64,000 nt of DNA, from assembly GCF_001701025.1 (NCBI RefSeq), contig NZ_CP016793.1:7626001-7690000 (forward strand). Reading direction: 5' to 3'. The notes beneath the pieces were generated by a model that had not been told where the DNA came from, did no database searches, and worked only from the letters and a program-made list of their open reading frames with translations. The translations under genes were made by a program, and so were the position numbers. Position 1 is the stretch's first letter; each line of letters opens with the position of its first letter. Positions 27,807-36,385 of this stretch are shown piece by piece. Source of the stretch: Lentzea guizhouensis. GTDB taxonomy: Bacteria; Actinomycetota; Actinomycetes; Mycobacteriales; Pseudonocardiaceae.

Positions 27807-29924
27807 ATGAGACCCACCCTCACGGTCGGCACCGCCCTGGTCGCCACCGTGGCACTCGCCCTGCCCGCACACGCGGCCACCGCCAACCTGCCCGGCGGCA
27901 CCAGCATCGGCGTCACGATCACCAGCCCGGCACCGAACGCCGTCGTGGTCCCCGGCCCCGTCACGGTCACCGGCCAGGCCACCATCGGCACCGGCGTCGC
28001 CGTCGTCGACACCGCACTGACCTACGTGCTCGACGTGTCCGGCTCCACCGGCGCCGGCGTCGCCGCCGGCTGCGGCGGCGACCAGAACGGCGACGGCCAG
28101 CCCGACACGGTCCTCGACTGCGAGGTCGCCGCCGCGAAGGCGCTCAACGCCAAGGCCGCCGTCCCGAACACCGTCGTCGGCAGCGTCGGCGCCGCCGTGT
28201 TCGGCTCCGGCGGCGCCGCGCTCGACATCAGCCCCGCCGCCGGCGACCAGAAGATCGCCGCCCCCGGCGCCGACGTCAACACCAACGGCACCGCCGACAT
28301 CGCCGAAGCCCTGGGCAGCGCCCGCTTCGGCGGCGCCGAACTGTTCACCCCACGCAGCGTCAGCACCGGCACCAACTACGCCGCCGGCCTGACCGCCGGC
28401 CTCGACTCCGCCACCGCCGCACCCCAGCAGCGCAAACTGATGATCTTCATCTCCGACGGTGCCGGCGGCGGCAACGTCGACGCACTGCTGCAGCAGGCCG
28501 TGGACGCCGGCATCAAGATCTTCACCTTCGCCGTGTCCAACGGCGTCGCCTGCGACCTCGCCGGCTCCCAGAGCTCACTGCGCAAGATCGCCGAGACCAC
28601 CGGCGGCACCTGCACCGAGGTCCCCGACGTCTCCCGGCTGCCCGACGTCGTCCCCGGCGTCATCTCCTCCAAGCTCACCCAGCTCACCCTCACGGTCGAC
28701 GGCGGCGGCGACCTCCCGATCACCCAGATGACCCCCAGCCTGCCCCAGGACGGCCCCGCGACCGTCGGCTACACCGTCGACACCCCCGCACTCACCGCCG
28801 GAACCCACGAGCTGTGCGTCACCGCCCGCGGCACCGACGGCGGGGGAGCGGGCAGCGTCACCGAGTGCACCACCGTCCGCGTCAACGCCCCACCCGTCGT
28901 CGTGCCCGGCGGCCCCTACGCGGGCCAGGAAGGCACCGCCGTCGCACTGGCCGGCCAGGTCACCGACCCCGACGGCCCCTCGCTGAGCACCTCCTGGACC
29001 GCCACCCCGCAGTCCGGCGTCGACGCGGGCGCCACCTGCACCTTCGCCAACCCCGCCGCCCAGGCCACCACCGTCACGTGCACCGATGACGGCGTCTGGA
29101 CACTGCGGCTGACCGCCGACGACGGCATCAACCCCTCCGCCACCGCCACCACCACGCTCACCCTGACCAACGTCGCCCCGAACGTCACCCTCACCGCCGA
29201 CAAGACCCTCCTCACCCGCGGCACCACCGTGAACTTCACCGCGCCGTTCACCGACATCGCCGCCAACGACAAGCACACCTGCACGTTCGACTACACCGAC
29301 GGCGGCCCGGTGCACAACGGCACCGTCAACCAGAACGCCAAGACCTGCACCGGCTCACACGCCTTCACCACGCTCGGCGTGCACAACGTCCTCGTGACGG
29401 TGACCGACGACGACGGCGGCTCCGCCACCGCGGTGCTCCCCGTCGTCGTCTACCTGCGCGGCGAGGCGTGGGCACTCTCAGCGAGTGGCCTGATCACCGT
29501 CGCCAAGACCCCGCACGCCACCTGCCCGCCCAACGAGGACAAGACCGTCGCGGCGATCAACGTCCTGGGCCTCGCCGCGGTCAACGCCCTGCACGCCGAC
29601 TGCACCCTCGACCCCGTCACCGGCCGCACCCACGCCAACGCGCGCGTTGAAGGCGCCACCCTGCTCGGCGGCGCCATCCAGCTCAACGCCGTCGAAGCCT
29701 CCTGCGTCAGCGACTCCCGCGCCGTCACCGGCACCTCCACGGTCGGCAGCCTCAACGGCCGGCCGATCGGCTCCGCACCCGCCACCATCGGCATCCCCGG
29801 CGTCGCCACCGTCCACCTCAACGAGACCACCACCGGACCGAACGGCCAGCTGGTCCAGAACGCCGTGCGCGTGCAGACCCTGCTCGGCCAGCAGATCATC
29901 GTGAGCGCGTGCCGCCTGGGCTGA
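27807..29924 (+). CDS. Secreted vWA/PKD surface protein
   Basis: A 705-residue exported protein. The signal peptide is MRPTLTVGTALVATVALAL, cut near AHA. A von Willebrand A domain begins near residue 70 with an intact metal site (DVSGSTGAG) and later IFISDGAGGG. PKD-like beta sandwiches follow from about residue 365 (GGPYAGQEGTAVALAGQVTD) to about 550. The last 140 residues form a beta-rich domain of the actinobacterial surface or anchor type, without an LPXTG signal. It probably binds other proteins or surfaces through a metal ion. ATG 27807 gives the signal peptide. Codons favour C strongly, as in the neighbours. Confidence 0.82.
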   Translation: MRPTLTVGTALVATVALALPAHAATANLPGGTSIGVTITSPAPNAVVVPGPVTVTGQATIGTGVAVVDTALTYVLDVSGSTGAGVAAGCGGDQNGDGQPDTVLDCEVAAAKALNAKAAVPNTVVGSVGAAVFGSGGAALDISPAAGDQKIAAPGADVNTNGTADIAEALGSARFGGAELFTPRSVSTGTNYAAGLTAGLDSATAAPQQRKLMIFISDGAGGGNVDALLQQAVDAGIKIFTFAVSNGVACDLAGSQSSLRKIAETTGGTCTEVPDVSRLPDVVPGVISSKLTQLTLTVDGGGDLPITQMTPSLPQDGPATVGYTVDTPALTAGTHELCVTARGTDGGGAGSVTECTTVRVNAPPVVVPGGPYAGQEGTAVALAGQVTDPDGPSLSTSWTATPQSGVDAGATCTFANPAAQATTVTCTDDGVWTLRLTADDGINPSATATTTLTLTNVAPNVTLTADKTLLTRGTTVNFTAPFTDIAANDKHTCTFDYTDGGPVHNGTVNQNAKTCTGSHAFTTLGVHNVLVTVTDDDGGSATAVLPVVVYLRGEAWALSASGLITVAKTPHATCPPNEDKTVAAINVLGLAAVNALHADCTLDPVTGRTHANARVEGATLLGGAIQLNAVEASCVSDSRAVTGTSTVGSLNGRPIGSAPATIGIPGVATVHLNETTTGPNGQLVQNAVRVQTLLGQQIIVSACRLG

Positions 29925-29925
29925 C

Positions 29926-30963
29926 CTAGGCCAGCGCCCGCAGGATGATCCGTTCGACCACGCGCGTCTTGGCGTCGGCGTAGTCCTGGACCCGGTCCCA
30001 GGCCTGGCCCGCCAAGGCGCGTTTGGTCCGTTCGTACTCGGCCCGGTCCGCGGGGTGGGTGCGCAGCCGGTCGCGGAACACCAGCATCCGGTCGATCTCC
30101 TCACACGCGGGGGAGAAGACGTGCAGGTTCACGTCCGGATCGTGGTCACGCAGCAACCGGTGCTCGTGCCACCCGTGCTCCCGCGCCCACAGGTGATAAC
30201 CCGCCCGGACCAACGCCGGCACATACGCGTCCTCGTCATTCGAATCCGCCACGACCAGCAAGACGTCGATCAACGGCTTCGCCGCCAACCCCGGCACCGA
30301 CGTCGACCCCACGTGCTCCACTCGCAGCACCGCCGGCCCCAACGCACCCCGGATCCGCGCCGCCTCCCGCTCGTACCAACACGGCCATTCCGGGTTGGAG
30401 TCCTCCAGCACGATCCGCCCCACCCGCGCCGGCGTCTCCGCCACGAACTCCACGTCGTCCGACGGCAACCGCCACTCCACATAGGCGCGCTCGAGGATCT
30501 CCAGCACCACCTCGTTCTTCGCCGCCGCGTACTCCTGCACCCGGTCCCACTCCCGCCCGGCCAGCTCCCGCTTGGTCCGCGCGTACAGCTCACGATCCTC
30601 GTCACCGGCCCTGAGCCAGTCCCGGAACATCCGGTGCCGCCGCACCTGCGCACACCCACGCGGGAACACGTGCAGGTTGATGTTCGTGTCCGGCCCTTTC
30701 ACGATCCGGTGGTGGTGCCAGTCGTCCTCCCGCACCACCACCCGGTACCAGACCGCCTCCAACGCCGGCACGTAGGACGCCTCGTCGTCCGGGTCCTCCA
30801 CGACCAGCATCAGGTCGACCACCGGCTTCGCACACAACCCCGGCACCGACGTCGACCCCACGTGCTCCAGCTCCGCACCCGGCAGAGCCCCCTCGATCCT
30901 CGCCTGCTCCCGCTGGTACAGACCCGGCCAGGCAGGGTCGTACTCGGCCAGCTCGATTCTCAC
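29926..30963 (-). CDS. Protein with two tandem GrpB (UPF0157) domains
   Basis: A 345-residue protein made of two GrpB-family nucleotidyltransferase-like domains in a row. Domain 1 (residues 1-165) has EYDPAWPGLYQREQARI, EHVGSTSVPGLCAKPVVD and NINLHVFPRG. Domain 2 (about 175-345) has DSNPEWPCWYEREAARI, EHVGSTSVPGLAAKPLID and DVNLHVFSPA. Most relatives are single-domain. GTG 30963 follows GGGGGAAGG; a longer ATG start would add unconserved residues. The function of the family is not settled. It lies downstream of the NHEJ polymerase gene on the same strand. Confidence 0.85.
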   Translation of the reverse strand: MRIELAEYDPAWPGLYQREQARIEGALPGAELEHVGSTSVPGLCAKPVVDLMLVVEDPDDEASYVPALEAVWYRVVVREDDWHHHRIVKGPDTNINLHVFPRGCAQVRRHRMFRDWLRAGDEDRELYARTKRELAGREWDRVQEYAAAKNEVVLEILERAYVEWRLPSDDVEFVAETPARVGRIVLEDSNPEWPCWYEREAARIRGALGPAVLRVEHVGSTSVPGLAAKPLIDVLLVVADSNDEDAYVPALVRAGYHLWAREHGWHEHRLLRDHDPDVNLHVFSPACEEIDRMLVFRDRLRTHPADRAEYERTKRALAGQAWDRVQDYADAKTRVVERIILRALA

Positions 30964-31004
30964 GGCCTTCCCCCAAGTCGTCCGATGGGCAGCCGACCAG
31001 AACA

Positions 31005-31859
31005 TCAACTACCGAACAGCTCACCCACCGAACCGACCCGCTCCAGCACCTCGTCCGCCGTGAACACCAGGTCCTCCGGCACCTCGCAGTCCTCCACCTC
31101 GTCCCACGTCACCGGCGTCGACACCGTCGGCCGCTCCCGCGCCCGCAACGAGTACGGCGCCACCGTCGTCTTCGCCGGGTTGTTCTGCGACCAGTCGATG
31201 AACACCTTCCCGGTCCGCGCCGCCTTCGCCATCGTCGCCACGACCAGCTTCGGGTGCTCCTTCGCCAACCGCTGCGCCACCACCTTCGCGTACTCCGACG
31301 TGTCCTTCGCCGGCGCGTACGCGTACACCTGCATCCCCTTGTTCCCCGACGTCTTCGCCCACGAGTCCACACCGTCGTCATCCAGCACGGTCCGGATCTC
31401 CTGCGCCACCACCGAACACTCCACGATCGTCGCCGGCGCACCCGGATCCAGGTCGAACACCAGCAGATCCGGATCCCGCTTGCCCCCGCGCGGACCCACC
31501 GTCCACTGCGGAACGTGCAACTCCAACGCCGCCAGGTTCGCCAGCCACACCAACGTCGCCAGCTCGTCCACCATCACGTAGTTCACGAACTCGTTGCCCT
31601 TGGAGCTCCCCGGCGACTCCAACCGCATCGTCCGCACCCACTCAGGACGGTGCTCCGGCGCGTTCTTCTCGAAGAACCACTTGCCGTCCACCCCGTTCGG
31701 ATACCGCTTCAACGTCACCGGACGATCCTTGAGGTGGGGGAGCAGCACCGGCGCGATCCGGGTGTAGTAGTCGATCACCTCACCCTTGGTGAACCCGAAC
31801 TCCGGGTACAGCACCTTGTCCAGGTTCGTCAGCTTCAGCACCCGGTCCTCGACCCGCAC
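31005..31859 (-). CDS. ligD: NHEJ primase-polymerase (LigD Pol domain), stand-alone
   Basis: A 284-residue archaeo-eukaryotic primase-type polymerase that fills ends during non-homologous end joining. Visible hallmarks are LTNLDKVLYPE near the start, the metal-binding DLD in LLVFDLDPG near residue 135, the catalytic phrase TSGNKGMQVY and VFIDWSQNN near the end. GTG 31859 is preferred because GAGGGA lies 7 bases upstream; a TTG start upstream would overlap the ligase gene. In mycobacteria this domain is fused to LigD, while here it is a separate last gene of the ku-ligase-polymerase cluster, 19 bases after the ligase stop. Confidence 0.88.
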   Translation of the reverse strand: MRVEDRVLKLTNLDKVLYPEFGFTKGEVIDYYTRIAPVLLPHLKDRPVTLKRYPNGVDGKWFFEKNAPEHRPEWVRTMRLESPGSSKGNEFVNYVMVDELATLVWLANLAALELHVPQWTVGPRGGKRDPDLLVFDLDPGAPATIVECSVVAQEIRTVLDDDGVDSWAKTSGNKGMQVYAYAPAKDTSEYAKVVAQRLAKEHPKLVVATMAKAARTGKVFIDWSQNNPAKTTVAPYSLRARERPTVSTPVTWDEVEDCEVPEDLVFTADEVLERVGSVGELFGS

Positions 31860-31878
31860 CGACACTTCCCTCGGCGCA

Positions 31879-33321
31879 TCACTGCTCAACCCGGCGCACC
31901 TCCTCAGGCGACTTGTCCGGCCGCAAACCACGCCACGCCGGAAACCGCATCCGCCCGTCCGGCGTCCACTGCCGGAACACCACCTCGGCCACCAGCTCCG
32001 GCTCGACCCACTTCGCGCCCCTCGACCGCTCCCGCGGCATCTCCGTCACGAACGGCGACGACCTGCGCGCCAACGCCTTCAACCGCGGCGTCAGCACCGC
32101 CAGCTCCGCATCGTTGAACCCCGTGCCCACCGACCCCGCGAACGCCAGCCCGTCACCCCGCGGAATACCCAGCAACAACGCGCCGATCACCCCCGCACGC
32201 TTGCCTTCACCCATCCGCCAGCCCCCGATCACCACCTCCTGCGCCATCAAATCGGTGATCTTGCGCCACACCGGCGACCGCATCCCCGGCTGGTACACCG
32301 AGTCCACCCGCTTCGCCACCACACCCTCAAGCCCCTGCTCACGACTCGCCGCCAGCACCGCGGCACCATCGGTGTCATACGACGGGGGAGTGAGCCACGT
32401 CGGGCCCTTCAGCTCCAACCCCCGGAGCAACTCCCGGCGCTTCACGAAAGGAAGCTGCAACAAGGACGTGCCATCAAGGTGCAACAGGTCGAACAGCAAC
32501 AACGTGATCGGGTACTGACGAGCCGCCCGCCGCGCCGCATCCGACTTGCTCACGTGCATCCGGTTCTGCAACGCGCTGAAACTCGGCCGCCCGTCCCGCA
32601 ACGCCACGATCTCACCGTCGAGCAACGCCTCCGTCGACCCCAGCTGCTCACCCACCGCCTGCAGCTCCGGATACGCCACCGTGATGTCGTTGCCCAACCG
32701 CGACCACGCCTGCACCCGGCCACCCTCGACCCGCAGGATCGCCCGGACACCATCCCACTTGAACTCATACGCCCACTGGTCGTCATCATCGGCCGGCAGG
32801 GGACCCGGCACCGCCAGCATCGGCTTCACCTGCTCGGGAAGCACCTGCCAGTCCGGCCGCGCATTCGCATGCCGGCGCTTCACCATCCAGTTCTTCCCGT
32901 CCTCACCCGAACGGAAGAACACGAACTGCCCCTCGACCCGACCCCCGCGCAAGACCACGTCGACCTCACGGTCAGACCACTTCACCGTCTCATAACGGCC
33001 GTGGTCCCAGATGAACATCGACCCGCCGCCGTACTCACCCTTCGGAATCTCACCCGAGAACTCCGCGTACTCCAACGGGTGATCCTCGGTGTGCACCGCC
33101 AGCCGCACCACATCCGTCGTCGGCGGCAACCCCTTCGGCACCGCCCACGACACCAGCACACCACCCCGCTCCAACCGCACATCCCAATGCAGGCTCGACG
33201 CGTGGTGCTCCTGAATCACGAACGTGTCATCGTCGCCCCGCGGAAGCGCGGCGGCATCAGGCACGGGCTCCGGCGTCCTGCCCGGATCCCGCTTGCGCCG
33301 GTACTCGTCGAGCCCGGCCAT
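31879..33321 (-). CDS. ligD: ATP-dependent DNA ligase LigD with N-terminal 3'-phosphoesterase domain
   Basis: A 480-residue two-domain enzyme that cleans and seals broken ends. The phosphoesterase domain (residues 1-155) has the metal and catalytic residues in QEHHASSLHWDVRLE, then GEIPKGEYGGGSM. The ligase domain has the nucleotidyl lysine K188 in EFKWDGVRA, motif III LLLFDLLHLDG, motif IV EGVVAKRVDS, and an OB-fold C-terminus. The Pol domain of classic LigD is absent and is encoded by the next gene. ATG 33321 directly follows the Ku stop, so the repair genes are translated together. Confidence 0.92.
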   Translation of the reverse strand: MAGLDEYRRKRDPGRTPEPVPDAAALPRGDDDTFVIQEHHASSLHWDVRLERGGVLVSWAVPKGLPPTTDVVRLAVHTEDHPLEYAEFSGEIPKGEYGGGSMFIWDHGRYETVKWSDREVDVVLRGGRVEGQFVFFRSGEDGKNWMVKRRHANARPDWQVLPEQVKPMLAVPGPLPADDDDQWAYEFKWDGVRAILRVEGGRVQAWSRLGNDITVAYPELQAVGEQLGSTEALLDGEIVALRDGRPSFSALQNRMHVSKSDAARRAARQYPITLLLFDLLHLDGTSLLQLPFVKRRELLRGLELKGPTWLTPPSYDTDGAAVLAASREQGLEGVVAKRVDSVYQPGMRSPVWRKITDLMAQEVVIGGWRMGEGKRAGVIGALLLGIPRGDGLAFAGSVGTGFNDAELAVLTPRLKALARRSSPFVTEMPRERSRGAKWVEPELVAEVVFRQWTPDGRMRFPAWRGLRPDKSPEEVRRVEQ

Positions 33322-34155
33322 CTACGCCGACGAAGCCTTCTTCTTCGGAGCCGACTTCTTCTCCGACGCCCCCTTACGACCCGCCTTCGCCTTCTCGACG
33401 CTGCGCTCCAACGCCGTCATCAGGTCGATCACATCACCCTTGTCCTCCGACTCGGGCTGCTCAGGCAACTCCGCACCCTCCGCCTTCGCCGCGATCACCT
33501 TCTCCAGCGCATCCCGGTAGTCATCGGTGAACGTGCCTGGATCGAAATCACCCGCCATCGACTCCACCAGCGACGTCGCCATCTTCAACTCCTGCGGCCG
33601 CACCTCCACATCGGAGTCCAGGAAGTCGAACTCCGCCTTGCGGATCTCGTCCGGCCACAACATCGTGTGCAACACCAGCACGTCCTCACGCGCCCGCACC
33701 GTCGCCAGGGTCTCCTTCTGCCGCATCGTGATCTTCACGACCGCCATCTGACCCGTCTTCACCAACGCCTCGCGCAACAACACGTACGGCCGCGCCGCCG
33801 CCTTGTCCGGCTCCAGGTAGTACGTCTTCTGGAAGTAGATCGGATCGATCTCCTCCGCCGGCACGAACTCCAGCACCTCGATCGACTTGTCCGTCTTCAC
33901 CGGCAGCTTCTCGAAGTCCTCGTTCTCCATGATCACCATCCGGCCGTCGTCCAACTCATAGCCCTTGGTGATGTCGCCGTACTCCACCTCATCGCCGCAC
34001 ACCGAACAGACACGCTTGTACTTGATGCGCCCGCCATCCTCACGGTGCACCTGGTTGAAACGGAAGTCGTGCTCCTCGACAGCCGTGTAGAGGCGCACGG
34101 CGATCGTCACCAACCCGAAGGAGATGGCCCCACGCCACACGGATCTCATTCTCAC
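33322..34155 (-). CDS. ku: Ku, DNA end-binding NHEJ protein
   Basis: A 277-residue bacterial Ku. It opens MRSVWRGAISFGLVTIAVRLY, the family signature, continues with the beta-barrel ring domain (VCSVCGDEVEYGDITKGYEL), and ends in a lysine-rich tail (GRKGASEKKSAPKKKA) typical of forms that move inward on DNA. Ku homodimers load on double-strand ends and recruit LigD. GTG 34155 or ATG 34149 can start it. It is the first gene of the cluster ku, ligase, polymerase, possibly followed by the GrpB gene, and lies about 1.4 kb from the dif site. Confidence 0.94.
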   Translation of the reverse strand: MRMRSVWRGAISFGLVTIAVRLYTAVEEHDFRFNQVHREDGGRIKYKRVCSVCGDEVEYGDITKGYELDDGRMVIMENEDFEKLPVKTDKSIEVLEFVPAEEIDPIYFQKTYYLEPDKAAARPYVLLREALVKTGQMAVVKITMRQKETLATVRAREDVLVLHTMLWPDEIRKAEFDFLDSDVEVRPQELKMATSLVESMAGDFDPGTFTDDYRDALEKVIAAKAEGAELPEQPESEDKGDVIDLMTALERSVEKAKAGRKGASEKKSAPKKKASSA

Positions 34156-34270
34156 TGAGTACCCCTGAAATGCGGTTTTCGCACTATCAGGTCACCCACT
34201 CGGCCTAACGATCCGGCAACAGGGCGACCCCGGCTCCACCAGCAGAATGCCCCGCACCACTGGAACCCGG

Positions 34271-35269
34271 CTAGGACCCGCCGTCCTCCTGCGACACCCG
34301 GCCCAACGCCCGATACGTCCGATTGCTCGCCACCGCCGCCCGCCGCTCCCGCGCCGTCGCCTCGATGTAGTTCTGACTCGTCGCCAAACTCGCATGCCCC
34401 AGCAACACCATGATCTCGCTCGCCGACGCCCCGTCCTCCGCCAACCGCGTCGCGAACGTGTGCCTGAGCGCATGCAAACTCGCCCCCGTCGGCACCCGGT
34501 CGTGCAACCCCGCCCACCGGAAACACGACTTCACCAGGTACTCCAACCCACCCCGCCCGATCGGCTCACCATGCCGATCCCGCAACAACGCGCTGTCCCG
34601 GTCAAACCGCCCCTGCGGAAACCGCTTCCGGCAGCTCACCAGGTACGCGTCCACGATCCGCTCCATCGGCGGCTCGATCGGCACACTCCGATCCCGGTTG
34701 CCCTTGCCCTTCACGTGCAACCTCCGGTCACCCTCACGCCCCACGACCGACGCCAGCGTGAGCGTCCGCATCTCCGCACTCCGCAACCCCGCCACCAAAC
34801 CCAGCGCGATCACCAGCACGTCCCGCTCCGGCCACGGGTCACGACCCTTCCTGGCACCCTCCGCCGCAGCCGTCAGCAGCTCTTCAGGCGTGTCCTCACC
34901 GCGCAACGGCTTGGGAATCAGGGGAGGGGTCTTCGGCCGGGCGACCGCACCCATCGGGTTCCCGGCGATCAGGTCCTCGGCCACGCAGAACGTCAGGAAC
35001 TGGTTCCACGTCGACCACGCCCGCAACACCGAGCTCTTGGCATGGGTGTCCGCGAACAACCCGAAAGCCTGACGCAGGTTCCCGCCGGTGAGGTCGGCGA
35101 TCGTCAGGTCCTCGGCAGGGGAGTGGAGCGCCTCGGCGAGCAGCACGGTGATGCCCTGGAGATCCCGCTGGTAGGCGGCGGTGGTGTGCGGCGAGTCCTT
35201 CCGCGACCGGCGGGCGAGGAAGAAGGCGTCCTGAGCGGCGAGCACGTGCATATGGATCTTGTACCGCAC
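34271..35269 (-). CDS. Tyrosine recombinase next to dif (Xer-like integrase)
   Basis: A 332-residue site-specific recombinase. An N-terminal SAM-like core-binding domain (residues 10-105) precedes the catalytic domain. All active-site residues are present: R163 in GLRSAEMR, the beta-hairpin lysine in VKGKGNR (187-189), H266 and R269 in HALRH, H292 in LLGHASL and the nucleophile Y301 in SQNYIEA. The size and HALRHTFATRL block are like XerC/XerD and phage integrases. Starts at 35269 or at an ATG six codons later are both possible. No other phage genes are near. Its start lies 310 bases from dif and 22 bases from a second dif-like core. Confidence 0.9.
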   Translation of the reverse strand: MRYKIHMHVLAAQDAFFLARRSRKDSPHTTAAYQRDLQGITVLLAEALHSPAEDLTIADLTGGNLRQAFGLFADTHAKSSVLRAWSTWNQFLTFCVAEDLIAGNPMGAVARPKTPPLIPKPLRGEDTPEELLTAAAEGARKGRDPWPERDVLVIALGLVAGLRSAEMRTLTLASVVGREGDRRLHVKGKGNRDRSVPIEPPMERIVDAYLVSCRKRFPQGRFDRDSALLRDRHGEPIGRGGLEYLVKSCFRWAGLHDRVPTGASLHALRHTFATRLAEDGASASEIMVLLGHASLATSQNYIEATARERRAAVASNRTYRALGRVSQEDGGS

Positions 35270-35291
35270 GACACCGACAATTCCCGCACTC

Positions 35292-35319
35292 GTGCTGGAT
35301 AATGGCGATTATGCATGAA
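35292..35319. other. dif-like core upstream of the recombinase gene
   Basis: Arm GTGCTGGATAA (35292-35302), 6-base centre TGGCGA, arm TTATGCATGAA (35309-35319). The core GATAA-N6-TTATG is identical in form to the dif site 260 bases away, but the outer arm bases differ. It could be the recombinase's own target, or a chance match. Confidence 0.35.
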
Positions 35320-35579
35320 ATGTCCGTTTCGCCGGACTTGGGCGGTCGACTGTGCGGCGGATGTTCTGCGGGGAGCCCGCGTCACGATTCACCGGTTCGT
35401 GCGTCTCTTCCACAACCAGTCGATGCCGACCGCGCTCCGGCATCGCCGAGGTTCGAGGTTCAGGCGTCTGCCGGGGTGTCGGTCAACCTGCCCGTCGGCG
35501 ACACCCGCAGACGCACCTGACGCCAGTCGGTTCGCCGGCCGGATTCGGCCTCTCTCGGACGATCTTCGCAGGTCGCCGT

Positions 35580-35607
35580 TTCGCCGATAATCTACATTAT
35601 GTCAAGT
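35580..35607 (+). other. dif: Chromosome dimer resolution site dif
   Basis: A 28-bp site: XerC-type arm TTCGCCGATAA (35580-35590), 6-base centre TCTACA (35591-35596), XerD-type arm TTATGTCAAGT (35597-35607). The layout of 11-6-11 and the arm sequences match the actinobacterial dif form as I remember it. Placement in a gene-free gap, and the reversal here of a polar 7-mer, support the call. XerC and XerD recombine here to separate chromosome dimers before division. Confidence 0.88.
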
Positions 35608-35656
35608 AACGTGGATTCGCCGCCGGTGGAGCCCTCCTCCCGCCATCATCGGCCGC

Positions 35657-36327
35657 ATGTCGTCCGACTGGGACCGGTTCCTCGAGTGCGCACCCTGGTT
35701 CGTCCAACCCGGTGAGGCCGTCGAGGTCGGCTCGCCCGGCCCGTGGGCGCGCGGTGGTGTGGACGGTTTGCCCGAGCTGTCCGCTCTGCTGGCCGCTGCG
35801 TCCGTGACGCCGTTGTCCGCGGCGGGTCGTTCGCTGGAGTTGCTGTCCTGGGGTCGTTCTGGTGAGCGGTACGGCTGGGTGTCGTTGCCGCGCCGGTAGA
35901 TGCTCCGGTGGGCGTGCCGGAGGTGCTGCGCCGGTTCTGGAGTGTGTGCGGTGGCGTGGTCGAGTGGTTCGCGGAGCCGAAGACGTGGTGGTACTGCCAT
36001 ACCGAGGTGTTGACGGTGTCGGCGGCGAGGCACGGGCTGGCGTCGGTCGTCGCGGAGTACGAGTGGATGTGGCGGGATGCGGGTCTGGTGGTGCCGGTGG
36101 AGGCGATGCGGTCTTACGTCACCGTGGCGATAGAGGCCAACGGGATCATGACCGCGGCTCATCGCGATACGGGTGATCTGGTGTTGTTCGCGCCGGATCA
36201 TTCGTTCGACGGTGTGACGCCGTTGCGGGGGTCGCCGCCGTTGTCGTTGTACGGGTTCGACGAGGTGCCGGATGTGGCGGCGTGGGTCGAGGTGTGTGCT
36301 CGGGCGTGGCGTCCGGAGGTGGTCTGA
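35657..36327 (+). pseudogene. Hypothetical protein, possibly SUKH/SMI1-like, one frame shift
   Basis: Two adjacent pieces read as one protein of about 223 residues. The first (35657-35899) is MSSDWDRFLECAPWFVQPG to YGWVSLP. The second (35908-36327) contains VPEVLRRFWSVCGGVVEWF, TWWYCHTEVLT, VAIEANGIMTAAHRDTGDL and PDVAAWVEVCARAWRP. Reading across with a one-base shift near 35893 gives a smooth junction. The aromatic-rich text resembles SMI1/KNR4-type proteins, many of which are immunity proteins, but this is a weak resemblance. It is the first gene to the right of dif. Confidence 0.5.
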
Positions 36328-36385
36328 CCTGGGCCTCTCCCCTGTTGAAATGATCTTGTCAGGGGTGCTTGGCACACTTGGGTTC

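Larger units (their letters stand above)
35270..35656. other. Non-coding terminus region holding dif and a dif-like core
   Basis: I see no supportable gene here. Short open frames exist, but they lack ribosome sites and conserved text and run through the recombination sites. The two sites are described separately. The segment 35320-35560 has no obvious repeat or hairpin apart from short GC-rich inverted bits around the TCCGTTTCGCCGGAC stretch (35322 on). Confidence 0.5.

Noticed and set aside
30055..34158. Long plus-strand open frames opposite the NHEJ genes
   Set aside because: Histidine/arginine/proline-rich translations are the normal antisense shadows of high-GC genes. Ku and LigD on the minus strand are unmistakable.
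35302..35609. Three short overlapping plus-strand ORFs in the dif gap
   Set aside because: They run through both recombination sites, lack ribosome sites and have arginine-rich shadow-type composition.
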